Shown in pieces: positions 39,430 to 52,509 of a stretch of 64,000 nt of DNA. The position numbers were made by a program, and so were the translations under genes. The stretch lies in the NCBI GenBank assembly GCA_003342895.1, contig PTFA01000091.1, positions 3,206,057 through 3,270,056 of the forward strand. The letters are read 5' to 3'. Under the pieces are notes generated by a model. That model was given only the letters and a program-made list of their open reading frames with translations, searched no databases and was not told the origin of the DNA. The stretch is from Casuarius casuarius. Taxonomy: Eukaryota; Chordata; Aves; Casuariiformes; Casuariidae. Every line of letters begins with the position of its first letter. Positions within the stretch are counted from its first letter, which is position 1.

Positions 39430-39650
39430 TTACAGTGTCTGTGGGCTCCAACTGTGCTAAGCGTTGCACGGTCACATTGTGAAAATGTTATTGGAGAAAA
39501 GATACACAAAGGACAGGAGGAAAGAAAGGCTTTTATCCTCATTTCACTGATGAGGAAGTCGAGGCACTGTGAAATTAAGTGACTTGCCCCAAATCATAGT
39601 TGAAGTTGATCTTCAAGCCAAGAACTGAACACTGTTCCTGCAAGCCGTGT
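39430..39650 (+). mobile_element. MIR-like SINE copy
   Basis: Clear sense-order blocks: CCAACTGTGCTAAGCGTTGC, TTTATCCTCATTTCACTGAT, GATGAGGAAGTCGAGGCACT and AATTAAGTGACTTGCCCCAA. These track 'CTCATTTTACAGATGAGGAAACTGAGGCACAGAGAGGTTAAGTGACTTGCCC'. One of the better-preserved copies in the window. Confidence 0.75.
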
Positions 39651-40839
39651 TTGTGCTTTTACTGATACTTGTTAATAGTGGAACAAAACTGAAACAGCTC
39701 TTTGCCTCAGAATCTAACCCTCTCTGCAGGATTTTGAAAACAGGACCATATTCTTCTTCATTACACTCATGTAAGCCTCAACAGTACATGCACGGTTTGG
39801 TGGTGGACTCTCTTAAACGAACTTAAGCCTTATGATGCTCTACAATATTTGTTACATCTATTTATTCTCTAGTAGCACTTTGTCTGTGTAGCTGTACCCT
39901 GGTGCAAATTTAGCTCAAATTCTACTTTGGACCTTTGGACCTCAGAAAAAGGTTTACATAGGTGTTAAATGAGCACAGAATTTGATCACCACTCATTTTT
40001 CCAGTGAGGTGGTTGATTACCCAGAGAAACCAGTGATTCTTCTGTCTTTTGACTGTTCTACTCTCTTACCCCATCCTTCTCAAAAAAATGTACATAAATT
40101 GAGCCATGCTAGGCTGAACAGTGAACACCAATTACACCAATAGCCTTTTTGCTGCTGATTGGTCTGCTGGTTTTTACTATTTTTGCCAGATGGTAGAGGC
40201 CAGCACATAAAAACTCTCCACCTTGCAGTTAATTCAAAACTTGATAACAACTTCCCCGTGACTCTTAAGAGATCAGAAAGTTGGGCTGATGTGAATGTTG
40301 GAGATGGAACTAAGGTTAGGCACCCATTTTACACCTGCCAGAGTGGATATCGCTCATTGAAAGCTCTCACTCATCTATCAAGTCAAGAGTATTGCCTGTC
40401 CCTAAACTGTTGTTGTATGGAATAAATATGCATCCGTTTGCAAAAGCAGCAAATTTACACCCACGCAACTTGGTTCCACTCACGTTTTGCCACCTCCCTT
40501 TTCTGAGGTCTATTCAGTTGGTAGGTTTGCACCTATTGTACTTCTGGGTCTAGTCACAGATGACCTTGAATCTGAACATTGGTGTAACATTATATTCCTA
40601 TGACAGATTTATAGATTGGCAGATAGGGGTGCATTCAGTGCATTCCTTCCCTAAGACAGGACAGCATCCAATGTTTGTTAGCATCATTAAACTAAAACTG
40701 ACTTTTCACCTGCTCCCATACCATATGCAGCTGCAAATTTTTAAATTAAACTATGAAGCCATGCATAAATTTACATATATTACAGACTAGCCTCTCCATT
40801 TAACATGCAAATGTACTCCAATGTTTCAGAACACCTTCT

Positions 40840-40898
40840 GTCGCTAATTAATTTGCTGAATTATAATTAGACTAATCCTGCATAATTAATAAGCACAG
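40840..40898. promoter_or_regulatory. Homeodomain-site cluster in intron 6
   Basis: Three TAATTA sites (40845, 40864, 40883) and one TAATCC (40873) in 59 bases, spaced 19 bases apart for the TAATTA cores. Typical of developmental enhancers, but TAATTA is also frequent in AT-rich DNA. Confidence 0.35.
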
Positions 40899-41873
40899 AT
40901 TTTTTTTTAATTTCTAAGCAGCTTGATGAGATCATTCACTTCCTTCTATAAACTGCTAAGTAACTGTTAAAAAAAATCTGGAAAGAACATATGTGAAAAG
41001 GTATGTTTGATGTCGCATACAAATTTAAACTAGCGGGCAAGCTTCAAGAAAGTCAAGATTAATATAAGTATAGGGTTGAAGCAAAGAGACCATCAATGCC
41101 TTATTTTCAGAAGCAAGGACCAAGATTTTCCTTGTCTATTTTCTTCCTTTTGCTTTTACTCATCAGACCTTCCAAGATCATAGACTGAGACAGAAAAGGA
41201 TTACAGAACCGTATGTAGTATTAGGAGATGATATGATATTAACACACCGTTGTATATCAAAACACTCTCCCTGTACATGCTGTGTGTGGATAAGCTCCTT
41301 TGATGGTATTTGGAATTGTTTTCATTTCAGCTGCCAAAACCAACGGAGATCATTCTAGTGAAACAATTAAGTGCTATTAGTACTGGATCCATTCTGTAAT
41401 GATTAAAATGAAGGGTCTTGCTTTAATGTTGAAGAGCTTAGACTTGGAGAAACATGCATGCCAATATGTTTTTTTAAAAGGTGCAGTGTTATAGCCTGTA
41501 TACTATGAAGTCTACTCCTGACGTGCAAAGCAACCCTTGCACATAAAACAGCCAAGTCCTAAGATCTCCTCCAGCAATTTAATAATGCAGAGAAAGAGGG
41601 AAAGAGCATACAGGACTCTTGTGGGCTATTTTGTAAATACGAATGCAAACAATAATATAATGAGTATATTATGTTTATACACATATACATACATTGTTTG
41701 TAGTCTCATTTACTGATTACTCTATTTATTTATATACTTATTGATACATATTTCAGCTCTATTGCTAATGTCCTTGTTCAGTCTTCAATATTTCTCACAT
41801 GCAGCATGCTCACCAACTTCACTGGGTGTTTGCTGCAGCTGTGAGGAAGCAAGACCTCATGGTTTGACCCAAA

Positions 41874-41904
41874 CGAAGGAAGAAGGAAGAAGGAAAAAAA
41901 AAAA
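41874..41904. repeat. GAAGGA repeat and A run
   Basis: Three GAAGGA-type units followed by an A11 run. Confidence 0.75.
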
Positions 41905-42764
41905 GAATTCCTATGCTAGATTACTGAACCATCTGAAGTCTGTGAGTACGCAATTTAGGAAGGATGATGAATTGGAATATTGCCTACTGCAAACAATATA
42001 CGTAAAATAATTATCAGTCACTCCTACCTGAAGTCTCCTTTTTTTTTTTTATTCAGATGTGTGCCCTTCTTCAGATATATTTCGCTCTTAATGCGAATTG
42101 TGTTCTATGTGCCTATACATAACTAGAAGACTTAGAACAGACCTGGCTTACACAGGACGTGGTATGGGCATTGTGGGTCAAACAAGTTACTTTCAAGTAT
42201 TTCCTACTGGGCACTCAGAAATCACTTGGTTTTTTTTTTTGCCTGAGGAAGATTAGAAATTATCCTGCTATTCTTTAACTCATTGTAAATCTCCTCAGAA
42301 AAGATAGATACATAAGAGCAGCACATGTTCAACAAAGACACATCTCTAAGAGAAGAAACACTGTCTAGAAATTAAAAATATAGATGAATTGCACCGTTGG
42401 AATCCCAGACGCTCAAGAAGCATAGCAATAGTGTGAAGCCCATTCATTGTGGCAGATTACCATGGAACTAAAGGACTGCAAACAGCGAATAGCTTCTCTA
42501 ACAATTCTGTGCTACGTTCATTTTGGACAACCCTAATATACACTGTTTTTCTAATAGCCACTGAACACATCACCAGAGGACGTGGGAAGCTAAAGAGGAA
42601 TGAAACAAGCAATATAAACAGAAAGCACCTTTCTGTCTGATACGCCTCTATTTTTTATTTTCCCATATCTCAGCCCAGCAGAGAGAAAAAACGTAACGTG
42701 TACAAAAAAATACAGGATTATGTCTGCATTTTTCCCTCCTCATTTGTGCCTGCACCTCATTTTA

Positions 42765-42860
42765 AACCATGGATGAATTGGCCCAAAGATATATGGGTCA
42801 CATGGCTGAGGCAGAAATAGAATCCATGTCTGCAAAGCCACAGTGCAGGGTACAAGAGCA
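42765..42860 (+). mobile_element. Possible MIR-like SINE fragment
   Basis: TGGCCCAAAGATATATGGGT then CACATGGCTGAGGCAGAAAT and AGAATCCATGTCTGC resemble the MIR block 'CTTGCCCAAGGTCACACAGC..GAGGCAGAACTAGAACCCAGGTCTCC'. Confidence 0.45.
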
Positions 42861-43119
42861 AGTCACTGAAATTCTGGTTTGGTTTCAAGCTAATTCTTAT
42901 CTTGTCAGAATAAGAAATTTCTAAGACGTTTTTCGGCCATAGCATAAGGCTGAAAATATCAGCATCTACATCTTTTGGAAGATTCCTGATGTCCAGGGCT
43001 TCTTACCATTTCCCACTTCTTTGACCAAGGAATTTGCCACAGCTGATATTTACTTTGCATCATGAACACTGATATGCCCTATGCAGTCTGTTATTGTCTC
43101 AGCTCAGGAAAAATGATTG

Positions 43120-43152
43120 CGTGTGTGTGTATGCATATGTAGAGAGAGAGGC
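43120..43152. repeat. Compound TG/AG microsatellite
   Basis: GCGTGTGTGTGTATG, then ATATGTAGAGAGAGAGG. Confidence 0.75.
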
Positions 43153-46100
43153 ATTTTTACTTTAAAGAGAAAAATTCTGAACGCTGAAACTCACCTTTTT
43201 GTATGTTTTAGTATATGTGCTCAGAAATCAACTAGTTTTGCACATGAAAAGAGCTAATTTTTTAGACACTTATTCACAGAAGTCTTATATTTGTAAGCAA
43301 TAGGAAAATTTCTAGTATACAGTAAATAAATGAATACATTTAAAGTGATTCCACCTTTCACTGCAAACATTTCATCCATCTCTGCTTACTAGCCTCCAAA
43401 TTTAATTAACCTTTTCAGTACCCTTTGATATAGCACATATGTGCCAGAGGCCAAAAAAGAAGCAGCATTTTGGGATAGGAGCTCAAACCAGATGAGAGAA
43501 TACAAGTGTGAACTTTATAAATTGGCAATGGGCGAGCCTCAAATGATGCAGCAGTTTGATTTTGAGAAATACCCTGCAGTTCATATCCCTTTCCAGGACC
43601 CTAATATGGGTCTAAGGAGAAATGGCGGAGGGAGGAAAGGGGAAAATGAGAAATAATCTACTTTCCTTCACTTTTGGATTTGTTTGGCTTAGTTAACATG
43701 GTGATGCCACTCAAGAGGACTTTGCCTGTTTTGACTCCTCAGGGATCTCAGGGTAACTGTTTTATCCTAAGAAGTTAGGAAGATTATGAAGACTCAAAGC
43801 ACCATAAGATAACATTTTTAGAAATAACTAGCAGCTTTAGTGGGCCCAATATGAGGCCCTTTAGAAATAACACTCTGTTAAGTCACGGTCCCAAGAGGTG
43901 CACATCTTTGGAATCAAATGGGTCCCAACACCAGCATGAAATTTCTCCTGGTTCTGAGGGTGGGCTTCAAAATTGGAAAACAGTGATTGTACATCCATGC
44001 CCTACACACAAGCTCAAAGCCCACGTTTCATGCAAGAAGAGTCATTTTGTGCAACTGCGCATAGCGTCCCTAGCCTGTGTGAGGGCTCCAGATGTTTCCA
44101 AACGCAGCAACTATGATCTGCATTCCTCATTCACTTCAAATTCTTCTAATGTACTTCCTTGATTTGTGAAGATTATAGGGACAGATTCAGCTCAATGCAT
44201 AAACATGTATTGCAAAAGCCAGAGATGAGAGTCTTTCACAAGTTTGGCAGTATTAAAGCTGGATACTTTTCTTTCACAAAATCTATACTTTGCTGACTTT
44301 GAAAGACTTCTCATGGAATAAATCCAATCCACTTTACCTCTTGGAGAGGAACAACATATTTTATGTATATATATGTTTTATGTACTCCCAACTGCAGGCA
44401 TACACATGTACATACAGAGCATAGCTTTTTAAGGCTACAGTTGGCTGATTGATTGGAAAATATTTTTTTTTTGAGGCTTTAAATAATAAGGCATTGTTCC
44501 ATATGCATCATCACAATATACTCTCTACTGAAAAAGGTCTCTTGGCAGTTCCCAACTTTAAGACTTCCTTCCTACGGTCATGGTGCAATGAGAAGCTGAC
44601 ACATGCACTGAATTTTGAATTTTTTCCTTCTAAAGTTGTACTGCAGTCATAATTTCTGGGGAAAAGTTTTAGAGTGCATGCAACATTTGCTGGATGTTTT
44701 CTTCATTTGTTTAATCCAGATGTTTGCATTTTAAATAATTGAAAAGCTGCTATGGTAAACAGACATCAAGGGAGGCTAATGGGAGTAGCACTGTCATTAG
44801 AAAGAACTTGTGTGATGAGACATTAGACTAAGGAGTCAGCCCCTGGAATGTGTCAGGACAGGTTACAGGAATGAATGCATGTTGCTCGTTGTAAAACTTT
44901 ACACATCAATGCAGGACCATCAGTGGCAGAGATTGGTTAGCAAGGTTTAACACAAATTGGATAGAACTTCTAATGAAAAAACATATTGTGACCTTTTTCA
45001 TTATAAATGTTCATATTTCTTCATATGGTTTGATTTAGTCACACACAAAAAATGGGAATTATTTCCATTTCTCTGCTTTTAGACTCCTTTACTAAGCTCA
45101 TTTAACACTGACAGTGGTTTCTGAAGCTCCCAAGTGAAATACTGTAATTGCTGCATAACTTTAGTGTAAGTTGGGTTGCTTCAGTTTAAGATTTTGAGGC
45201 TGACAGTGCACATTTTAAGCCTTAGGATACTTGGGCTCTACTCAAAGGACTATGCATTTGCAGCTTGACACTTCAACTATCCTAATTTTCATCTCCCTTG
45301 TTAAACTCTTATTCAGTTTTAACTTGAACCTCCTAAAAATCAACCTTAGCTTCAGAGAAGTCAAGTCAGTTTAAATGCAAGTAAGATCATGTGCAAATTT
45401 GCCGTAGTTCAATCGGCTTGATTTTTTTTAAATCACTTCTTAAATTAAACTGATGTAACTGTGGATGTAGACCAGCCTTACAATCACTGAGCTCTCTAGG
45501 ATGTCTTACTGTTATTTTCCCTGAAATAGTTAAAAAATTTACAGCCATATCTCAGCTATGTAAACCAACACAGAAGTCATTACAGTCATAATTATTTGAA
45601 CCAGTTAAGGATCTGCTCTGCAGAAGTCAGCTACAGTATATTCTCCTCCCTTTGCATAACTATTTTTCCCCCAACATGCAAAAAGATCTTAATGGCTCCA
45701 GATCATGATGTAATCCATTCTAAAGTCTCACTTGGAGCTGTTATGAAGTTTCTACTGAAACATCTATGGAACAGCTATTTTATAGTCTATTGGGCCTAAA
45801 ATCCATCTTTTATAAGAAGCTAGAAAGAGCAGGGGAGAAGAAAATTGTTCCATAAAAGACGAGAAGTTTTCCTAAGATGTTTTGTCTACCAAGAAAATAA
45901 ATTCTGCAAAGTTTCTTCATTCATAAATGTATGATTTCATCAGTGATAAATACTGTAAAGATGCAGAGTAACTGATAAATCACTCTGACTTGGTTTCCAT
46001 TGCGGCTGCCTGCATATGCCATATATGAAAATGTACGTCATTGTGTTAATTATACCAAAAGTTATGTTTAATACAGAAATTAAAGGTTAAGTAGCTTTGG

Positions 46101-47014
46101 ATAGTTCAGAGACACTAATTTTTAGATCTTGAGGATCTAGTGGAAAAATGTTGTTGCATTTCTTTCTAGAAGATCAGCAATTGCTACAGCGATCAGCTAG
46201 AAGACTTACACATCTTAATACACATGCTAAAGAGATGTGCCATAGCTTTGAAGCTCTTGGGGTTCAAATCTACTAATCACAGTCATAAGGAATCATCAAG
46301 TCAGTGAATGCCAAGATTGAAAATCTGATCTCTGCCAAGACACTTAGAGGTCTTTAGAAGACTAATCAGTTCCTGTAATATTCGTTCTCTCCCTTCTCTA
46401 CTTCCCCCTTCCTCCCCACCCCCAAAATTTCAAGTCATCACTTTCAGTCCAAATTCAGTTTCTGCAATAGTTCAGTGAATGCCAACATAGTCTTTCGTTG
46501 CTTAATTAGACTACCAGTTTGCAGGACAGTTCAGGAAAACACTTCACTATAATTCTAGAAGTGAGGCAGTAGAAACCATTTAATTTGTCTTACGTAATTA
46601 ACTTGTACATATCTATTAGCTAGTAAAATATTAAGGGAAAAGAAAGCATCTCTTACACACAAGCCTAGAACACCACATGGTTTCTTTCTAATTAAAAAGA
46701 TGCTTATTTTTTTTAACTTGGTGAGTAAATTCATGTTTCTGAGCACCTGAGCAAAAATAATAGTGCAGCCATTGTTTTTGACAAAACTTTTACTTTAGCT
46801 TAGAAAAAAATCACCAAACATGGAAAAAAGTGAAATTGTTTTTCTAAAAGGCTTTCTCTCTACCATTAACTGGCATCATTTGGCCCACCACGACTATGAA
46901 TACCGTTGTAAACAGGCCAGACTGGCAGACTGAGATGGCTAACATTTGGGGACTTGTGAACATCTTTCCCTCATAATTAGAGGAATTATATTTACTAAAA
47001 GACTATCCAAAAAC

Positions 47015-47110
47015 TCTGAGGAGGGATCAGGGCCTCATTGTCCCAGCAGTTATAAAAAAACAGGAGACAGAACAGTCCCTTTCCGGAGCCTCTAAGAAAC
47101 TAACAATGAA
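47015..47110 (+). repeat. Common amniote SINE-type fragment
   Basis: GAGGGATCAGGGCCTCATTG, then a decayed middle, then AGACAGAACAGTCCCTTTCC resemble the frequent block 'GGATCAGGGCCCCATTGTGCTAGGCGCTGTACAAACAC...AGACAGTCCCTGCC'. Family name not certain. Confidence 0.5.
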
Positions 47111-48374
47111 GGGGAATTGTTCCAATACCTTTCTTAGATGCAGCAAAAGTTTTGTTTTACAAATAAGCATTCACATGCAGAGCATTTGCAGCTCAGTCAT
47201 TACAGTCTTGAGCTGAAATCAGGAGTGGAAAGTGAAGCTGACTAAAAGTTGGTTATTTAAAAACAAAACTCCCCTGTTTCCTGTTTATTAAACTCTCCTA
47301 CTTTCTTTCTTAGAACCACCCTCTCACTATGAACCTTTCATTCCTTTTCCCTTTTCCCTCCCTCCCATCCCCTCCAGCATCCTGTGGGGAACTCCCTTTT
47401 GGCCTAAACTTTGGGCCAAATGTTGCAAACCTAGCCTGCCGCAGCCTTAATGTGACTCTATCCATTTAATTAGCATCCCCAGCGGTAGTTAATATTGTTT
47501 TTGTAGTAGCTGTTTACAAGAACAGATCCAAATCTTAGAAACACTACCACACAGACTTTGTTTTGAGCTGTCTCATTTAAAACTACTAGGATTTCTTTTA
47601 AGGTTAAAGTAAGGCTATTGTAGCTACGATTGTGCAAATTCTGGCTCTTCTGTGAGCTTCAGTGCCTATGACCTGTGAACATAACGACTGCCCCAAATGG
47701 TGCTTGCACGACGTTATCTCCAACTAATCACAAGCACATAGCAGATCTGACCATAAAACAGTAGCACTCATAAGAAAATAGGATGGCATGTAAGATTCAG
47801 AGATTTTGTAATAGGAATTTGTTTGATAATGCTGGAGATCAAGGATTTTTAAACATAAAAAAAAATCGCAGCACAGTCCAACGCTACATGAACTCCCCCA
47901 ACTGACACGGTCCAGCAGTCCTCAGTACTTCCTTAGGGACAGTCAAAGTATGATCATTTATTTATCCCTTCCTTTTCATGCCTACGATCAAATAGATACT
48001 ATCCACTAATTCGCCACGCCTTTCCATCTTTGGCCTACTTGAACGGTCAGCTTAACAGACAAAATGATCTTGCGATGGGGGAAATCTGAGACAAAACTCA
48101 GGGAAAAGGTACATGAAAAGAGACAAGTAATAACAACCCCGTTTACTTCAGATGGAGAATTGATACGAGCAGCTAAAAGGAGTTCAGAACTCCCCTTTAA
48201 CCTACAGTTCAAACTCAAGAGCCGGGGAAGCAAGGCTTCCAAGACAGCTCAGCATATTTGACTCTCGAAACTAAGTGCTAACGAGGTTTTTTCAAAAAGT
48301 ACTCTCATTAATTCACCAACAAAGGAACAAACAAAAGAAAGAAAGAAAAGCAGCTATATTTTCTGAAGTCCTTA

Positions 48375-48565
48375 ACGTCCAGCAACACTCAGGGCCCTTC
48401 GGGGTGCAGGAGCTGAGCGCATTTGGACATCCAGCCCAGTGCAACTAACGGCCCATGCCACGGGCAGTCCCGCAGCCTTTGCACGCACCTCGGAGCCGAG
48501 CGCAGCCTCACCGAGGGCTGCAGAAGTGCCTAGCTGTGTGGCACGGGCTCGCCGCTGGAATGCCC
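48375..48565. promoter_or_regulatory. CpG-rich islet in intron 6
   Basis: About fourteen CpGs in 190 bases, including CTCGGAGCCGAGCGCAG and ACGGGCTCGCCGCTGG. Both strands are open for 75-92 codons here, which is expected when GC-rich DNA lacks stop codons. Candidate intragenic promoter or enhancer. Confidence 0.35.
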
Positions 48566-48770
48566 AGTTTGAGATATCTTCAGATGAGCCTAATTTTCTC
48601 CAAGTGCTAAGCACCAGCCCTTTAAGTGTCTTAAGTTTAAGATCCAACATTTCCAGACATGCTTAAAAAGGTTGACCACACACCATTTCTTTAATGCCCC
48701 GTGTTTTTGTGGTTATTACCGGAAGAGTTCATTTTATCACTCAAAGACACTGAATAAATACGTGTAGGCA

Positions 48771-48823
48771 TGAGTGAGTGAGTGAGTGAGAGTGTGCGTG
48801 TGTGTGTGTAGGTAGGTAGAGAG
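48771..48823. repeat. Compound GAGT/GT/GTAG microsatellite
   Basis: (TGAG) units, then a GT run, then (GTAG) units. Three different short motifs are stacked in about 50 bases. Confidence 0.85.
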
Positions 48824-49710
48824 GGGTAAGGGGCATAAATCACTTCAAATTGCTACTATAATAAATGTGGACAAAAGAATAAAATTTGTCACCAACCTAA
48901 TATTACCATCAATGTTTTGTCTAGCTACATTCCTTCCAATTTAAAAACAGTTCAATACCCCTTTTACCTTCAAGTAGCAGCACTTAATAAACAGTGATGG
49001 ATGCTTTTTATTCCCTTTCCCCCTTCCTCCTATTCCAGGCTTTCCTAAGTCTGTTACAAGGGGATTGTTTAGCTTGGAGGAAATGTAGATCCTCCATCTT
49101 TCTTGCATTGACATGCATCCCTCAAGGAATGACGACCATATTTAATTCATAACCCCCGTTGGCTACACAAACATACAACTTCCCATCAATTAGGCAACAC
49201 AGAGATGCTGTTAAAAATCAATGAGCTTATTATTAAATATATTTTCTTTTCATGTTACAATAACAGTTATCGCTGCTCCATTGTTATAACTGCAATATCA
49301 GCCAGTTAAGTAGCTCTAAAACGAGGGGGTTGATTGCTTTTTGATCAGCCTGTGTAATATCAGAGAGTATCAGAGTAACATTGTCCTTGCTGTACTGCTT
49401 GACACAGATGCTAAAGAAAAAGGTGATAAAAAGTGACCAAATGGATGCTTCTTGAATAAAAACATCTAATATGAGTTGGAACGCAGCAGTTGCTGAAGAT
49501 TTACCTGATTTTCATAGCCATACACAGAGATTCACAGAAGTACAAGGCACTGAACATCCGTCACATACCAGACCCATCAAAACACTGATTTGTGTTTTCA
49601 CTGTGGTGTATTTATTAGAAATTACTTGGATATTTTGACACATGCCACTACTGAGGGAGCTCCCTGCCTACAAACAGAGATGTTAAATCTCTGCCAGCTC
49701 ATGCAAAGGT

Positions 49711-49757
49711 TAAAAAAAAAAAAAAAAAAAAAAAGTACACACACGCACACACAAAAA
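49711..49757. repeat. A-run plus CA microsatellite
   Basis: An A run of more than 20 bases, then GTACACACACGCACACAC. Confidence 0.85.
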
Positions 49758-50059
49758 CCACAGTGCACAGATTTTGGCAAGTACATCATATGCTGTCTGG
49801 CCACAGCTGATCTGAAGCGAGTCCCCTGTAATTATGGGAGAAGGTGGAACAGGTTTCCTGCTAATTGGAAAATTCTGCAAATGGCACCACTGAAGTAAAT
49901 TGACAGTCGTTAGAGTATTAGCAAAATGAGGGAACTGATTAGGAAAAAGCTCAGATGTGGATTTTTTTTTTAATAGTGCCTGAATCTAGTGACAAATTGA
50001 TAATAAAAGCTGAACGTAACAATAACAGCTGTTATTTGACCTGGATGCAAATATATTTG

Positions 50060-50160
50060 TGCACGTATGTGTACATACACACACAGATACTATATACATA
50101 TTCCCACACACATACATATATATGCATTAAGTGCATAGACACATCCGTATACACATACCT
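50060..50160. repeat. Interrupted CA/TA-rich tract
   Basis: CACGTATGTGTACATACACA and following CA/TA-rich sequence, interrupted throughout. Confidence 0.65.
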
Positions 50161-50368
50161 GTCACTCTTTCCACATCAGTATAAATACACAGAACGTCTG
50201 TTAACTTTTCTAAAAGTATTTCCCCCAAAACCATGTAGACCCGGTGAGGAAAAAAGCTGCATTTAAGAACACTATCAAGAGGCATGTTCTGACGAAACTT
50301 TTACACTTCAAACAGATCCTGCAAGATATTTATTTACATTTACATCTTTAAATCTTTAAGCGATTTTT

Positions 50369-50378
50369 TCCCAGGGGA
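50369..50378. promoter_or_regulatory. Consensus EBF-type binding site
   Basis: TCCCAGGGGA fits the EBF consensus TCCCNNGGGA at all eight fixed positions. About one such match is expected by chance in a window this size, so function is speculative. Confidence 0.25.
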
Positions 50379-51964
50379 AGCTGGATTTCTATTGTAAATT
50401 TGTTCTTGACTGACTGCTGTTGAGAATTCTAGTAGCAACTTCTCTCCATGTTTTAGTTTAAACTGTACAGGAAGCAAAGTGGGATTTGGCCACGACTTTG
50501 GCCATCCATCAACACTTCGGTATTTGTATTCGTTATTTTTCAGCTACTAAGGTCAAGGGAAAAACAGACGTGAGGGGAAAAATAAGACATTCTAATTAGA
50601 GACAGTCCTACAAATACCAGCAAATCTACCTCGCTGTAACTTCATTATGAGTCTCTCCTTTCTTTTCCTACAATCCCCTGTTCAGTCTCAAAATAATCTC
50701 TGATCCTACCGCACTGACTTATTGGGAGTCCTAACTCCTACAATGCTAACAACCGTTTTTGACACAGACTGATCTTTTTCTGTTTGCCGAAGCTTCTCAT
50801 TTCTTATCAGCTTCACTGGAACAAAAATGGTTGGGGGCTGAGGAGGACAGAACATTGCTGGGTTTTTTGGTTTTAACCAGGCTTAGCTATATGCTCCCTT
50901 CCTCACAGAGGAGTCCAAAAGATGTTAATGGGAATTTAGCCAAAGCATCCTGAAAGAAATTCCTCCAAAATCCTGTAACATCTATAAAGAAAAAATGAGA
51001 TGCTATCAATAGATTAGGGATTTTTTTAAACAATCCAGTGGAATTCTAGAATAAATATCCAGCTGAGTTGAAATCCTATAGATAGTCCAATAAAACTTCA
51101 AGTTATCATTTCAATAAGACCTTCCCCCTTAGCAGCTCCCACAGAAATTTTTATTACATCTAAAACAATGCAGACTCAAAATGTTCGCTGTGAATTTGAG
51201 ATTACTTTATTCATCCCAGTGATACAATAAACCTAATAAAAACTCTAGCCTGGATGATTATATCACACTTAGAACCAAAATAACCACATAATATTTTCCA
51301 CGCCAAACACAGCCTAACCCTGAATTGATGTTACATACAACACTTTCAGACTTAGGACACTTCAGTATAAAGTAGCTCTTGTTCCTCTTCCTTGTATGTA
51401 TATAACACTTTATTTCCTTCTGTATATTTTTTATTAGAGGTTTGGTGTCTCTTCTATTGTACTTCATTATTTTGGGGGGTGTTCTTTTTTACCTATATCT
51501 TATCCAATAACAAAAACATTTATGCCTAATATATAATTTTACATAAAAGCATAAAGAAAACAGAAGGAACTTTCACAAAGAACGAGGGCTTATAGGCCAG
51601 ATCCTTAGCTAATTTAGATCAGCATGTGTTTGTGTGTGTGGGAGGACCTCAACTGTATCTCCAGAATTGGGCATGTTGTGTTTATAGAGCAATTTCAACA
51701 GAATAATATTAGTTTATATCTCGTTAAAATTCTACAAGACAATTGTAGTATGAAATTTTCTGTATAATTTGGTTGATCTGATTGAGCAGACAGCCTAGTG
51801 TTTGCATTTCGAGTATCCATGTTTATTTTCACATATTTATTTAAACAAATGAGGGAGTCAAAATAATGCCAGAACTAGTCTCTTCATAGTGGTCCCTAGA
51901 TGACAAGAATACACAGTAATTCCCAGTCCTCATGCTATTCTGGCCACTTCAGCATCTAACATCC

Positions 51965-52030
51965 AGCCCCAAAGCCAATTCAAAATCAATGGGCTGACTC
52001 TCTTCAACTGCTATGGATTTTGGATCAGGT
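51965..52030. repeat. Short palindromic-type repeat fragment
   Basis: CCAATTCAAAATCAATGGGC then TGACTCTCTTCAACTGCTAT and GGATTTTGGATCAGG track 'CCCATTGAAATCAATGG..CTCCCATTGACTTCAATGGGCTTTGGATCAGG'. Confidence 0.45.
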
Positions 52031-52509
52031 CTTTTGGTGCCAAAATTCAGCCGAGTATTTTTCCCAGGAGCAGATCTGCATGCCCACAGAGTTAGCTTGA
52101 AAACCCACATAGAGCAGCATGCAGGACAGGAACAGATAGGGTTTTTTTTTAATTAAAAATAATAAGAAAGCAAGCACACAAATAAAAAAATATTTTGGTT
52201 CAGTATGTTGTTTCCCTTCCTGTTGCTGTAGATGATGAATGTACTGTCCCAGGCTCCAGCTCCCTCAAGAGGAATTCTCCCTACGTCCAGGAGGTACAAA
52301 GACCTTTGAGACATTTGCTGACAGTCGTAAGAGCAGGTGGGCTTTGACAGGTTTTATAGGAGTAACCAGACTCCACCTACACATAAACCTGGCTTTTCTT
52401 TCCCACCTTTCCATGATATTTTTCTAGTTTTTGCTCTGTTTTCCATTTTTGGTGCGCTCCATTTCCTAGTTTTCATCCTTCCTGACAATTCCGCTTCAGG
52501 AAAACAAAA

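Noticed and set aside
41365..41402. Minus-strand ATGGATCCAGTACTAAT, reading MDPVLI, considered as the exon encoding SDPVIIDR
   Set aside because: Neighbouring residues do not match any EBF protein and there is no donor in the right place.
46255..46280. GGTTCAAATCTACT, like a tRNA B-box
   Set aside because: No matching A-box at the right distance and no cloverleaf could be drawn.
48372..48666. Open frames of 92 and 75 codons on opposite strands
   Set aside because: Both come from a GC-rich islet with few stop codons; the proteins are low-complexity Ala/Arg-rich and match nothing recognised.
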